NCBI RefSeq assembly: GCF_011392075.1
Contig: NZ_JAAJBV010000001.1
Span: forward strand, 310,001-374,000
Length of the DNA: 64,000 nt
Direction: 5' to 3'
DNA from: Flavobacterium celericrescens
GTDB lineage: Bacteria > Bacteroidota > Bacteroidia > Flavobacteriales > Flavobacteriaceae
The position numbers and the translations under genes were made by a program. A model generated the notes under the pieces. That model searched no databases. It was given only the letters and a program-made list of their open reading frames with translations, and was not told where the DNA came from. Below, in pieces: positions 44,800 to 52,856 of the stretch. The number at the start of each line of letters is the position of its first letter. Within the stretch, counting starts at the first letter, position 1.

Positions 44800-45732
44800 A
44801 TGCAGATAGAAAAACACATATCCGACTTATTATATCGTTATCAGTGCGTTACTGTTCCTGGTTTTGGTGCTTTTTTAACCGAAACTATATCAGCTCACGT
44901 TACTGGAAGCGCAAGTTCGTTTTTTCCACCTAAAAAAGTGGTTTCGTTTAATGCGAATGTAAAAAACAATGATGGTTTATTAGCAAATCATGTGGCATTA
45001 CAAGAAAAAATGTCATACGAATTAGCGGTAATCAAAATTGGTGATGTGGTGAACGAATGGACATATTTATTACAAAATCGCAATCGCGTAGTGTTGAAAA
45101 ACATTGGTGAAATTTCAGTTAACAATGAAATGAATTGGGTTTTTGAACCAGTTAACACCATAAATTATTTAACCGATTCGTTTGGTTTGAGCAGCTTTGT
45201 TTCTCCAGAAATCACAAGGGAAGTTTTAAAACAAGAAGTTGAAGCTTTAGAAGAAAAAGCCCCAATTATTTTTACTCCTGAAAGAAAAAGAGATTACTCT
45301 TACTTAAAATATGCTGCAGTTTTTGTGGTAATGTTGGGCGCTGGTGGACTTGGTTATATGACATACAACAATCAACAAATTGAAACGAAAACATTAGCCG
45401 TTCAAAAAAACGTCCAAGAAAAAGTACAACAACAAATTCAAGAGGCAACTTTTGTAATTTCTAATCCGATAAATACCGTTGAACTTGCGGTTGCAGAAGA
45501 AAAAATGCCTTATCATTTAGTAGCGGGCGCATACAGAAGCGAGGAAAATGCAAAAAAAGCCATAGTCGAATTAAATGCTGCTGGATTTGAAAAAGCAAAA
45601 ATGCTTCCTTTAAATAATCACAATCTATATCCTGTGGTTTATGGAAGTTTCAAAAACTTAAATGACGCTCAAACAGAAAGAAAAAACATCCAAAAAACAC
45701 ACAATGCAGAAGCTTGGTTGTTAATCGAATAA
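44800..45732 (+). CDS. HU-CCDC81 and SPOR domain protein
   Basis: A 310-residue protein. The N-terminal 140 residues hold two HU-like domains of the bacterial CCDC81 type (EKHISDLLYRYQCVTVPGFGAFL). A membrane helix follows at about 168-185 (YAAVFVVMLGAGGLGYM), then a Gln/Glu coiled-coil-like linker (VQEKVQQQIQEATF). The C-terminal SPOR domain (MPYHLVAGAYRSEENAKKAI) binds denuded peptidoglycan at division sites in known cases. This would link a cytoplasmic, possibly DNA-associated, domain to the septal wall. That role is inference. The promoter suggests almost no 5' leader. Confidence 0.88.
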   Translation: MQIEKHISDLLYRYQCVTVPGFGAFLTETISAHVTGSASSFFPPKKVVSFNANVKNNDGLLANHVALQEKMSYELAVIKIGDVVNEWTYLLQNRNRVVLKNIGEISVNNEMNWVFEPVNTINYLTDSFGLSSFVSPEITREVLKQEVEALEEKAPIIFTPERKRDYSYLKYAAVFVVMLGAGGLGYMTYNNQQIETKTLAVQKNVQEKVQQQIQEATFVISNPINTVELAVAEEKMPYHLVAGAYRSEENAKKAIVELNAAGFEKAKMLPLNNHNLYPVVYGSFKNLNDAQTERKNIQKTHNAEAWLLIE

Positions 45733-45760
45733 ATTTTTAACACTTTGCGTAATAATTATC

Positions 45761-45785
45761 AAAATCCCTTTTTTGGGATTTTTTT
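45761..45785 (+). terminator. terminator of the HU/SPOR gene
   Basis: AAATCCC (45762-45768) pairs with GGGATTT (45775-45781) across a T-rich loop, and T residues follow to 45785. Confidence 0.8.
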
Positions 45786-45830
45786 ATGTGTTTTATTTAC
45801 AGATTCCTCATTATCTTTGCAAAAAAAACA

Positions 45831-46343
45831 ATGCAACCAAAATTTCCTTCAGAATCGGTAACTACTTTAACCGACTTAGTTTTACCAGGTGAAACCAATC
45901 CATTGAACAACTTATTTGGTGGTGAATTGCTAGCGCGTATGGACAGAGCCGCAAGTATTACCGCTAGAAGACACTCACGTAGAATTTGTGTAACGGCATC
46001 GGTTAACCACGTAGCGTTTAACAGAGCTATTCCGTTAGGAAGTGTGGTAACTGTTGAATCGAAAGTATCGAGAACATTCAACACTTCTATGGAGATTTTT
46101 ATTGATGTTTGGATTGAAGACCGCGAATCGGGAATTAAAAATAAAGCGAACGAAGCGATTTATACTTTTGTTGCCGTTGACGAAACCGGAAGACCAATTC
46201 CTGTTCCACCAATTGAACCAGAAACCGAATTAGAAAAGCAACGTTACGAAGCCGCCTTAAGAAGAAAACAACTAAGCTTAGTCTTAGCTGGAAAAATGAA
46301 ACCAAGCGAAGCAACGGAATTAAAAGCGTTGTTTATGGAATAA
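45831..46343 (+). CDS. acyl-CoA thioesterase (hotdog fold, YciA-like)
   Basis: A 170-residue hotdog-fold thioesterase expected to hydrolyse acyl-CoA to free acid and CoA. The family signature spans LPGETNPLNNLFGGELLARMDRAASITARRH, with the catalytic aspartate probably in the LARMD segment, and continues with VTASVNHVAFNRAI. ATG 45831 is chosen over an earlier start because a perfect -7 box (TATCTTTG, 45812-45819) lies only 12 bases upstream. A UUCG-loop terminator follows immediately. Confidence 0.9.
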   Translation: MQPKFPSESVTTLTDLVLPGETNPLNNLFGGELLARMDRAASITARRHSRRICVTASVNHVAFNRAIPLGSVVTVESKVSRTFNTSMEIFIDVWIEDRESGIKNKANEAIYTFVAVDETGRPIPVPPIEPETELEKQRYEAALRRKQLSLVLAGKMKPSEATELKALFME

Positions 46344-46346
46344 ATG

Positions 46347-46371
46347 AAGAACCTTCGGGTTCTTTTTTTTA
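46347..46371 (+). terminator. terminator with UUCG loop
   Basis: AGAACC (46348-46353) pairs with GGTTCT (46358-46363) around the stable TTCG tetraloop, followed by a run of T. The T run merges with the -7 box TATTTTTG (46370-46377) of the next gene. Confidence 0.9.
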
Positions 46372-46392
46372 TTTTTGTAAAAAATAAATCAC

Positions 46393-47445
46393 ATGTCATC
46401 ATTTTATAAATTAAGCATTAAAGAAATCATCAAAGAAACGGCTGATGCGGTTTCGATTCTTTTTAATGTTCCCGACGAATTAAAATCGTATTATCAATTC
46501 GTTGCTGGACAATATGTAAACTTAAAAATTACGCTTGACGGACAAGAAATCAGAAGAGCGTATTCGATTTGTTCTTCTCCAAAAAGTGGCGAATTACGAA
46601 TTGCTGTTAAAGCTATAAAAAGCGGATTCTTCTCAAAATTTGCGAATGAAAAATTAGCGGTTGGAAACGTAATCGAAGTAGGAACTCCAGAAGGAAAATT
46701 CACTTTCGAACCTAAAGCAGAACGTCAGAAAAACTATGCGGCTTTCGTGGCTGGTAGCGGAATTACGCCTGTTTATTCTATTTTAAAATCGGTTTTAGAG
46801 GAAGAACCAAATAGTACTTTTGTTTTGGTTTATGGAAATAAATCAGAAAAAGATACCATTTTCCACAACCAATTACATGATTTACAGTTACAATATGTAG
46901 GACGTTTGTTTGTGCAATATGTGTACAGTCAATCAACGGCTGATAATGCTTTATCTGGTCGAATTGATAAATCAACGGTGAATTTCATCTTGAAAAACAA
47001 ACATGCCGAAATGGAATTCTCAAAATTCTATTTATGCGGACCTGAAGAGATGATTAATTTAGTTTCGGACACATTGAAAGAAAATAATATTGCGAGTTCA
47101 GATATTAAATTTGAATTATTTTCGACTTCATCAAGCGAAGGAGAAACCGTTGCAAACGCTGATGGTCATACTAAAATTTCGATTTTAGTTGATGATGAAG
47201 AAACGACTTTCGAAATGAGTCAAAAACAAAATTTATTAGAAGCAGCTTTGAAACAAGGTCTAGATGTTCCGTATTCTTGTCAAGGTGGAATTTGCAGCAG
47301 TTGTATTTGTAGAATTACAGAAGGTGAAGCGGTCTTGAAAAAGAACCAAATTTTAACTGATGCCGAAATTGCAGAAGGATTAACGTTAGCATGTCAAGCA
47401 CATCCAACAACAGCTACAATTAAGATTGATTTTGATGATGTTTAG
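46393..47445 (+). CDS. ferredoxin-NADP(H) reductase with C-terminal 2Fe-2S domain (PaaE/Hcr-like)
   Basis: A 350-residue electron-transfer flavoprotein. The N-terminal FAD domain contains RRAYSICSSP (FAD motif RxYS). A central NAD(P)-binding domain has FVAGSGITPVYSILKSVL and FYLCGPEEM. The C-terminal plant-type [2Fe-2S] domain has CQGGICSSCICRI with a fourth cysteine in LACQAHP. This order is that of PaaE or Hcr-type reductases. The partner oxygenase or acceptor is unknown and no paa genes are nearby. A -7 box (TATTTTTG, 46370-46377) precedes it. The next gene's start overlaps its last codons. Confidence 0.9.
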   Translation: MSSFYKLSIKEIIKETADAVSILFNVPDELKSYYQFVAGQYVNLKITLDGQEIRRAYSICSSPKSGELRIAVKAIKSGFFSKFANEKLAVGNVIEVGTPEGKFTFEPKAERQKNYAAFVAGSGITPVYSILKSVLEEEPNSTFVLVYGNKSEKDTIFHNQLHDLQLQYVGRLFVQYVYSQSTADNALSGRIDKSTVNFILKNKHAEMEFSKFYLCGPEEMINLVSDTLKENNIASSDIKFELFSTSSSEGETVANADGHTKISILVDDEETTFEMSQKQNLLEAALKQGLDVPYSCQGGICSSCICRITEGEAVLKKNQILTDAEIAEGLTLACQAHPTTATIKIDFDDV

Positions 47446-47857
47446 TCGTCTATTCGTATCATTATTTTTTTCTTTTACTTTACTAAGTTGTAATTTTAGT
47501 TTAAGTCAAAATTTTAATACATCTCAAATTAAAATTTTATTTGAAGAATTTAACAAACAATCTCAAACTCCTTTTAGTTATAAAATTTTTAAAGATTTTT
47601 TAAAGGATATAAAAATTGAAGATTTAAAAAAAGGTAAAGAATTTGAAAAAGAAGTTCTATTTGAAAATTTTGATTGTGAATGCAAGGATGTTATGAAAAT
47701 TTCATACGATAAAACTTCAAAGACTTTTATTTTAAAGATCAATGAAGCTTCATTTGTAAAAGACTTAGATTGGTGTCCTGAACATTCATATATTGGGACT
47801 TTTGAAATTAAAGAGGATAAAATTATAAATACTGAATTTAATCTTGTTGCTGGTTAA
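47435..47857 (+). CDS. small hypothetical exported protein
   Basis: A 140-residue protein with a signal peptide (FVSLFFSFTLLSC) and a possible lipidated cysteine. The mature part is Lys/Glu/Phe-rich, with segments FENFDCECKDVMKISYD and LDWCPEHSYIGTFEIKEDK. It has no recognised domain. ATG 47435 or 47438 lies inside the 3' end of the reductase gene (11-base overlap at most), so expression is likely coupled. It is strongly AT-rich compared with the reductase, like several small envelope genes in this window. A terminator follows. Confidence 0.7.
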   Translation: MMFSRLFVSLFFSFTLLSCNFSLSQNFNTSQIKILFEEFNKQSQTPFSYKIFKDFLKDIKIEDLKKGKEFEKEVLFENFDCECKDVMKISYDKTSKTFILKINEASFVKDLDWCPEHSYIGTFEIKEDKIINTEFNLVAG

Positions 47858-47861
47858 TAAT

Positions 47862-47885
47862 AAAGGAGCTACTTAAGCTCCTTTT
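47862..47885. terminator. bidirectional terminator
   Basis: AAAGGAGCT (47862-47870) pairs with AGCTCCTTT (47876-47884) across a 5-base loop with A/T flanks. It overlaps the stop codon of the convergent GT9 gene (47869). Confidence 0.8.
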
Positions 47886-48906
47886 GTGTTTTTTCTATAA
47901 TTGTATTGGGTAAAATAGTTTGCATCACATTTTCATAACCTTCTACCTTTTTGTTTCCATAAATGGAAGTTGGTAATAATGGATATTGTATTCTGTCTGA
48001 AGTCAAACAAAAATCATCTGGTTGATTGAACGGTTTGAAGCCTGCGTAAGGATGCGTTGCGCCCCAAAGTGTAATCACTTTTACGCCCAACATCGCAGCA
48101 ATATGTGCATTTCCAGAATCCATGGAAAGCATAACGTCTAAATTAGAAATCACGTCTAATTCTTGTTTGAATTTTATTTTTCCTGCTAAAACGATTACAT
48201 TTTCATGTTGGTTTTGTAATTGATTTAGCAATTGAATTTCTTTCTCTCCTCCACCAAATAAGAAGATTTTTTGGTTTTTGTTTTCCGCTAAACCGTCAAT
48301 CACTTGTTGCATTAAATCCAGCGGATACACTTTACTTTCGTATTGAGCAAAAGGTGCTATTCCAATCCAATTTTGATTTTTAATTCCAGTAATTGAGATG
48401 ATTTCTTCTGATAAAATTGCTTTTTCTGGGAATTGAGGATTTGTTAAATCAATAGAAAATCCAAGTTGCTTGAACGTATCTACATGCCTTTCAACCATAG
48501 ATTTAACAGGAGCAAAAACTTTATTGGTTAGACTCGTTAACGCTTTCTTTTCGGCTCTTCCTTTATCAGTTGCCGCTACTTTTTGTCCGCTTAACGCAAA
48601 TAATGTTCGGACAACTTTGGAACGAAGTACATTGTGAAAATCGGCAACCAAATCAATATTTAATTTTCGCAAATCAGAAAATAATCGAAGTAATCCGATG
48701 AAACCTTTGTGTCGTTCTTTCAAATCCACACCGAAGAAATTCACATTTGGAATTCCGTCAAAAAAAGGTTGGAAAAAAGGTCGGGAAACTACGGTAATTT
48801 TTACTTCGGGATATTGTAAAACTAAGGCTCTCAACACAGGAACTGTCATTGCGACATCACCCATGGCTGAGAGCCTTATTACCAATATGTGTTTGGATTT
48901 AGACAT
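47869..48906 (-). CDS. glycosyltransferase family 9 (heptosyltransferase-like)
   Basis: A 345-residue GT-B fold enzyme of the lipopolysaccharide heptosyltransferase family. It begins with ILVIRLSAMGDVAMTVPVLRAL and has the conserved WIGIAPFAQYESKVYP, DVMLSMDSGNAHIAAMLGVKVITLWGATHP segments. It probably adds a sugar to an inner core or other lipid-linked glycan on the cytoplasmic side. ATG 48906 is the first ATG. It follows the DUF4254 gene by 10 bases on the same strand, a pairing I have seen in related genomes. The donor sugar is unknown. Confidence 0.9.
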   Translation of the reverse strand: MSKSKHILVIRLSAMGDVAMTVPVLRALVLQYPEVKITVVSRPFFQPFFDGIPNVNFFGVDLKERHKGFIGLLRLFSDLRKLNIDLVADFHNVLRSKVVRTLFALSGQKVAATDKGRAEKKALTSLTNKVFAPVKSMVERHVDTFKQLGFSIDLTNPQFPEKAILSEEIISITGIKNQNWIGIAPFAQYESKVYPLDLMQQVIDGLAENKNQKIFLFGGGEKEIQLLNQLQNQHENVIVLAGKIKFKQELDVISNLDVMLSMDSGNAHIAAMLGVKVITLWGATHPYAGFKPFNQPDDFCLTSDRIQYPLLPTSIYGNKKVEGYENVMQTILPNTIIEKTQKELK

Positions 48907-48916
48907 CAAATGATGA

Positions 48917-49522
48917 CTATTTTTTATTCTGATACAACACCGGATTTAACTCCTCGTCGTTGTACATCTTCATTTGTTTGTACACTTTCATGTATTTGTC
49001 ACCTGCTTCAATATCTTCAATTAATTGACTGATTGAAGTAAACATATCGTTCTTTTGGTCTAACAAAACATTCAATTTTTCTTGACATTTTGCTCTGTGT
49101 TCAGTCGTAGCCTCTGCACGAGTTGCCTCTTCGTTCATGTGGTAAATTTTCAAAGCTAAAATCGATAAACGGTCAATTGCCCATGCTGGACTTTCTGTAT
49201 TGATTTTTGCATTTGGTTTTACTTGAACGTCTTTGTATTTATCTAAGAAATAACTATCGATATATTCTACCATGTCCGTACGAACTTGGTTCGAAGCATC
49301 AATTTTACGTTTTAAATCTAACGCTGCAACCGGATCAATATTTGGATCACGAACGATATCTTCATAATGCCATTGCACCGTGTCTACCCAATTTTTTGCA
49401 AACAACAAATATTCAATAGTTCCTTTTTCGAAAGGATTTACAACTGGTTGATACACATCATCAACAATGTGATATGTTTTGATACTTTGTTCAAAAATGG
49501 GAAATGCAAATTCAGCAAACAT
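48917..49522 (-). CDS. DUF4254 protein
   Basis: A 201-residue, mostly helical soluble protein of the DUF4254 family, with no signal peptide when started at ATG 49522 (MFAEFAFPIFEQSIKTYH). Conserved-looking segments are NWVDTVQWHYEDIVRDPNIDP, NQVRTDMVEYIDSY and WAIDRLSILALKIYHM. Its biochemical role is not known to me. It lies 10 bases upstream of a GT9 gene, suggesting a helper role in glycan synthesis. A perfect -7 box (TATTTTTG, minus strand 49552-49545) supports the chosen start. It is divergent from upp. Confidence 0.82.
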   Translation of the reverse strand: MFAEFAFPIFEQSIKTYHIVDDVYQPVVNPFEKGTIEYLLFAKNWVDTVQWHYEDIVRDPNIDPVAALDLKRKIDASNQVRTDMVEYIDSYFLDKYKDVQVKPNAKINTESPAWAIDRLSILALKIYHMNEEATRAEATTEHRAKCQEKLNVLLDQKNDMFTSISQLIEDIEAGDKYMKVYKQMKMYNDEELNPVLYQNKK

Positions 49523-49595
49523 AATTATAGCTTTAAAATTGATACAAAAATAGCGATTTTTTGTACTTTTATCCTGAAAATAAAAAATAAATCCG

Positions 49596-50249
49596 ATGCA
49601 CATTCATTATATCTCTGAGCAAAATAGTATTCTTAATCATTTTTTAGCGCAAATTCGTGATGTAAACATCCAAAAAGACAGCATGCGTTTTAGAAAAAAT
49701 ATTGCGCGTATTGGAGAAATAATGGCGTACGAATTAAGTAAAACACTTGATTACAAAAACATTGATGTGCAAACACCTCTTGGTATCAAACACACCACAA
49801 CCATTGCAGAACCTGTAGTTTTATGTTCGATTTTACGTGCTGGTTTGGCTTTACATCAAGGTTTCATGAACTTTTTTGATAATGCAGAAAACGGATTTGT
49901 TTCGGCTTACCGTCATCATTACGACAATGACGACAAATTTGAAATTTTAGTAGAATATCAAGCAGCTCCATCTTTCGAAGGAAAAAATTTAATCTTAATT
50001 GATCCAATGTTGGCTACTGGCCAATCTTTAGTAGCGGTTTTACACAAGTTACATTTGGAACACCAACCAAAAGAAATTCATATTGCTGTAGTGATTGCAA
50101 CACCTGAAGGAATAGATTATTTAGAAAAAAACATCCCCAAAAACTGCCATTTGTGGGTTGCCGCTTTAGATGAGAAACTAAACGAACACAACTATATTGT
50201 TCCGGGTTTAGGCGACGCTGGAGACTTAGCTTACGGAAGTAAACTATAA
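49596..50249 (+). CDS. upp: uracil phosphoribosyltransferase
   Basis: Makes UMP from uracil and PRPP in pyrimidine salvage. The 217-residue protein has the 5-phosphoribose-binding loop LIDPMLATGQSLVAVL and the uracil-binding region near the C terminus (IVPGLGDAGDLAYGS). ILRAGLALHQGF is also typical. The weak -7 box TACTTTTA (49564-49571) lies upstream. The last 6 bases overlap the convergent DUF6427 gene, so no terminator separates them. Confidence 0.95.
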   Translation: MHIHYISEQNSILNHFLAQIRDVNIQKDSMRFRKNIARIGEIMAYELSKTLDYKNIDVQTPLGIKHTTTIAEPVVLCSILRAGLALHQGFMNFFDNAENGFVSAYRHHYDNDDKFEILVEYQAAPSFEGKNLILIDPMLATGQSLVAVLHKLHLEHQPKEIHIAVVIATPEGIDYLEKNIPKNCHLWVAALDEKLNEHNYIVPGLGDAGDLAYGSKL

Positions 50250-51173
50250 CTGCATAATAAAAAAGAAAATTCCAAAAGCAAATAAAGAATACACAACGAT
50301 TTCTTTCACTAAATCATTTTCAATTTTTTCTATGAAATTAGCACCAATAATTGCTAATGGGGCAAAACAAAATGCTAAACTTCCATTGTTTTTGTTTGCT
50401 GAAAGCACGTAAATTCCTACACCCAAAATAAAAGAAAATAAAATTGTTTTGTGTGAAGATTGCATATTTAATGCTTTGTTAGGAATTTCAAAAACATGCA
50501 AAACAAAAGCAAACAAACTCAATGAAGCAAAAAGAGCTAATGCTAATCGTTGATAAATGTTATCAAAATAATAAAAGTCAAAACTTACATATGTTTTACT
50601 TAATAATGTACTCATCAAGCTATTATCTAATAAACTATTGGCAAGGAAAAATAAAATGGTTACAGCGAATAATGCAATGAAAGGAATGACCCAATTTCGG
50701 TAATCTTTAGAAACGTGGAGAATAATTGCAATGAACACTAAAACGATATAAAAAATACTCCAAAAATGAAACAAAGCTGCTAAAAGAATCCAAAATGATG
50801 CGTCAAAAATTTTTTCTTTGGTAGATAAAAGTGATTTTAATGAAATTAATCTTCTCAAAGCCAAAAGCAATAAGAAATTTGAAATTATAATGTTCTTATT
50901 TTGGAATATGGATGAGAAAAAAAGTAAAAAAACAAAGAATAACAACAGCGCATAATTATTACTTTTTGTTAATCCATTTTTTAGCGCAATAAAATTGGTT
51001 AAAAAAATAGACGCAAAAACTAAAAGAAACAATCCGAGTTCTTCAGCATAATAAAACCATGTAGCATCAGCAGAAGCAGTCGAAATAGTCTTCATAATAA
51101 AGAAGACTAATGACAAAATTCCTATTACTAAATAATTAAATGGTCTAGTTTTACTAAAAACACTTGCTATCAT
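50244..51173 (-). CDS. DUF6427-type polytopic membrane protein
   Basis: A 309-residue inner-membrane protein with about ten hydrophobic helices, beginning MIASVFSKTRPFNYLVIGIL. It matches my memory of the Flavobacteriaceae family DUF6427, which often lies beside upp and purD as it does here. Its function is not known. It is divergent from the DUF6341 gene, whose -33 box lies inside its first codons. Its stop overlaps the upp stop by 6 bases. Confidence 0.75.
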   Translation of the reverse strand: MIASVFSKTRPFNYLVIGILSLVFFIMKTISTASADATWFYYAEELGLFLLVFASIFLTNFIALKNGLTKSNNYALLLFFVFLLFFSSIFQNKNIIISNFLLLLALRRLISLKSLLSTKEKIFDASFWILLAALFHFWSIFYIVLVFIAIILHVSKDYRNWVIPFIALFAVTILFFLANSLLDNSLMSTLLSKTYVSFDFYYFDNIYQRLALALFASLSLFAFVLHVFEIPNKALNMQSSHKTILFSFILGVGIYVLSANKNNGSLAFCFAPLAIIGANFIEKIENDLVKEIVVYSLFAFGIFFFIMQL

Positions 51174-51193
51174 GCGAATATTTTATATTTTTG
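51164..51193 (+). promoter_or_regulatory. promoter of the DUF6341 gene
   Basis: TTG at 51164-51166, a 19-bp spacer and TATTTTTG at 51186-51193, a full consensus match. The -33 box lies within the divergent DUF6427 coding sequence. The leader is about 22 bases. Confidence 0.65.
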
Positions 51194-51219
51194 TGGTGTA
51201 AATATAATACTTTATCAAA

Positions 51220-51450
51220 ATGAAATCATTTTTTGAAGGAATTGCAAGTCTTTTTGTTGACTTTTTATTTGTTCCAATGGATATGTTCAGAGAATTAGAA
51301 TTAACTAACTGGTGGACTGCAAATGTAATAAATTGGTTGTTTATCATCATTTGTTGTGTTGCCATGACCCATTGGATTAAGCAATTAAACATTTTTAAAG
51401 CAAACAACGAAGACGAGCAAGACACAACTGCACATTCGTTTTTAAAATAA
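51220..51450 (+). CDS. small single-pass membrane protein (DUF6341)
   Basis: A 76-residue protein with a short amphipathic start (MKSFFEGIASLFVDFLFVPM), one clear membrane helix at about 38-56 (VINWLFIIICCVAMTHWI) and an acidic C-terminal tail (NNEDEQDT). It fits the Flavobacteriaceae DUF6341 family. A consensus promoter upstream and its conserved neighbourhood (DUF6427, purD) support a real gene. Function unknown. It may partner the divergent DUF6427 membrane protein. Confidence 0.78.
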   Translation: MKSFFEGIASLFVDFLFVPMDMFRELELTNWWTANVINWLFIIICCVAMTHWIKQLNIFKANNEDEQDTTAHSFLK

Positions 51451-51472
51451 TTTTAATAGCTATTGGCAAGAA

Positions 51473-52744
51473 TTACAAATCCTTACCAATATCTGTTCTA
51501 TAATACATCTTATCAAATTGTAGTTTTGCTATACTTTGATAAGATTTTTTTATGGCTTCTTGAAAGTCATTCCCATAGGAAGTTACCGCAATTACACGAC
51601 CTCCGTTAGTCACCACTTTTCCGTTTTCTAATTTTGTTCCTGCATGAAATGGGATAGAATCGGTAATGTTTTCCAATCCGAAAATCTCTTTTCCTTTTTC
51701 ATAATCTTCAGGATACCCTCCAGAAACTACCATGATAGTTGTAGCGGCTCTTTCATCAATTTCCAATGTGATTTTCTCTAATTTTTGATTTCCGATAGCT
51801 TCAAAAATTTCAACTAAATCACTTTTCAATCTTGGCATTACCACTTCTGTTTCTGGATCGCCCATACGAACGTTGTATTCGATAACCATGGGTTCGCCTT
51901 TCACATTAATTAATCCGATGAAAACAAATCCTTTATATTCGATTCCGTCTTTTTGTAAACCTGAGATAGTAGGTTTTACAATTCGGGTTTCTATTTTTTC
52001 TAATAAAACAGCATCAGCAAATGGAACTGGAGATACCGCGCCCATTCCGCCTGTATTTAATCCTGTATCACCTTCTCCGATTCGTTTGTAATCTTTTGCT
52101 GTTGGTAATACTTTATATGATTTTCCGTCGGTTAAAACGAAACAGCTTAATTCAATTCCGTCTAAAAATTCTTCGATAACTACTTTTGAACTTGCTTGTC
52201 CAAATTTAGCCCCAACTAACATATTTCTTAATTCCGTTTTCGCTTCTTCTAAATTGGATAAAATTAAAACTCCTTTTCCCGCAGCTAATCCGTCTGCTTT
52301 TAAAACGTAAGGTGCTTCTAAAGTTTCTAAAAATTGACAACCTTGCTCTACTGTTTCTTTGGTGAAACTTTCGTAACGAGCCGTTGGAATGTTGTGTTTT
52401 ACTAAAAATTCTTTGGCAAATTCTTTACTTCCTTCTAATTGTGCTCCTAATTTTGATGGACCAATAACTGGAATATGATTGATTTCTACATCGTTTTTGA
52501 AAAAATCATAAATTCCTAAAACCAATGGATCTTCTGGACCTACGACAACCATTTCGACTTTTTCTTGTAAAACAAAAGTTTTAACGGCATCAAAATTATT
52601 AGGATTCAAATCCACATTTTTTGCAATGTTTGCTGTTCCTGCATTTCCAGGTGCAACAAAAAGAGAAGTACATTTTGAAGATTGAAGCATTTTCCAAGCT
52701 AGTGCGTGTTCGCGACCGCCAGAACCAAGTAGTAAAATAGTCAT
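51473..52744 (-). CDS. purD: phosphoribosylamine--glycine ligase
   Basis: Second step of purine synthesis: ATP-dependent formation of glycinamide ribonucleotide. The 423-residue ATP-grasp enzyme begins [19 protein letters not shown] and has [26 protein letters not shown] and [15 protein letters not shown] 52744 is preferred to an upstream TTG that would fall inside the -7 box (TACTTTTG, minus strand 52776-52769). The gene converges on the DUF6341 gene with a 22-base gap and no obvious terminator. Confidence 0.96.
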   Translation of the reverse strand: MTILLLGSGGREHALAWKMLQSSKCTSLFVAPGNAGTANIAKNVDLNPNNFDAVKTFVLQEKVEMVVVGPEDPLVLGIYDFFKNDVEINHIPVIGPSKLGAQLEGSKEFAKEFLVKHNIPTARYESFTKETVEQGCQFLETLEAPYVLKADGLAAGKGVLILSNLEEAKTELRNMLVGAKFGQASSKVVIEEFLDGIELSCFVLTDGKSYKVLPTAKDYKRIGEGDTGLNTGGMGAVSPVPFADAVLLEKIETRIVKPTISGLQKDGIEYKGFVFIGLINVKGEPMVIEYNVRMGDPETEVVMPRLKSDLVEIFEAIGNQKLEKITLEIDERAATTIMVVSGGYPEDYEKGKEIFGLENITDSIPFHAGTKLENGKVVTNGGRVIAVTSYGNDFQEAIKKSYQSIAKLQFDKMYYRTDIGKDL

Positions 52745-52781
52745 TTTGTGTGTTGTTATGTTGTTTGGCAAAAGTACTATT

Positions 52782-52820
52782 TCTTAAGAAGAAAGAAAAA
52801 AGAAAAAAGAAGAAAGATTA
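52782..52820. repeat. purine-rich tract between purD and the CapK-like gene
   Basis: An almost uninterrupted A/G stretch built of AAGAAGAAAGAAAAAAG-type units lies in the divergent gap. Similar A/G-rich spacer DNA is found at 22530-22562 and 27200-27233. It probably represents simple-sequence spacer DNA. I see no specific function. Confidence 0.4.
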
Positions 52821-52833
52821 TTTTCAGATTTAT

Positions 52834-52841
52834 TACTTTTG
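52834..52841 (+). promoter_or_regulatory. -7 element of the CapK-like gene
   Basis: TACTTTTG matches TAnnTTTG. It covers a TTG codon at 52839 that would otherwise be a possible start, so translation more likely begins at ATG 52857. Confidence 0.5.
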
Positions 52842-52856
52842 GATAAATTCCAACGA

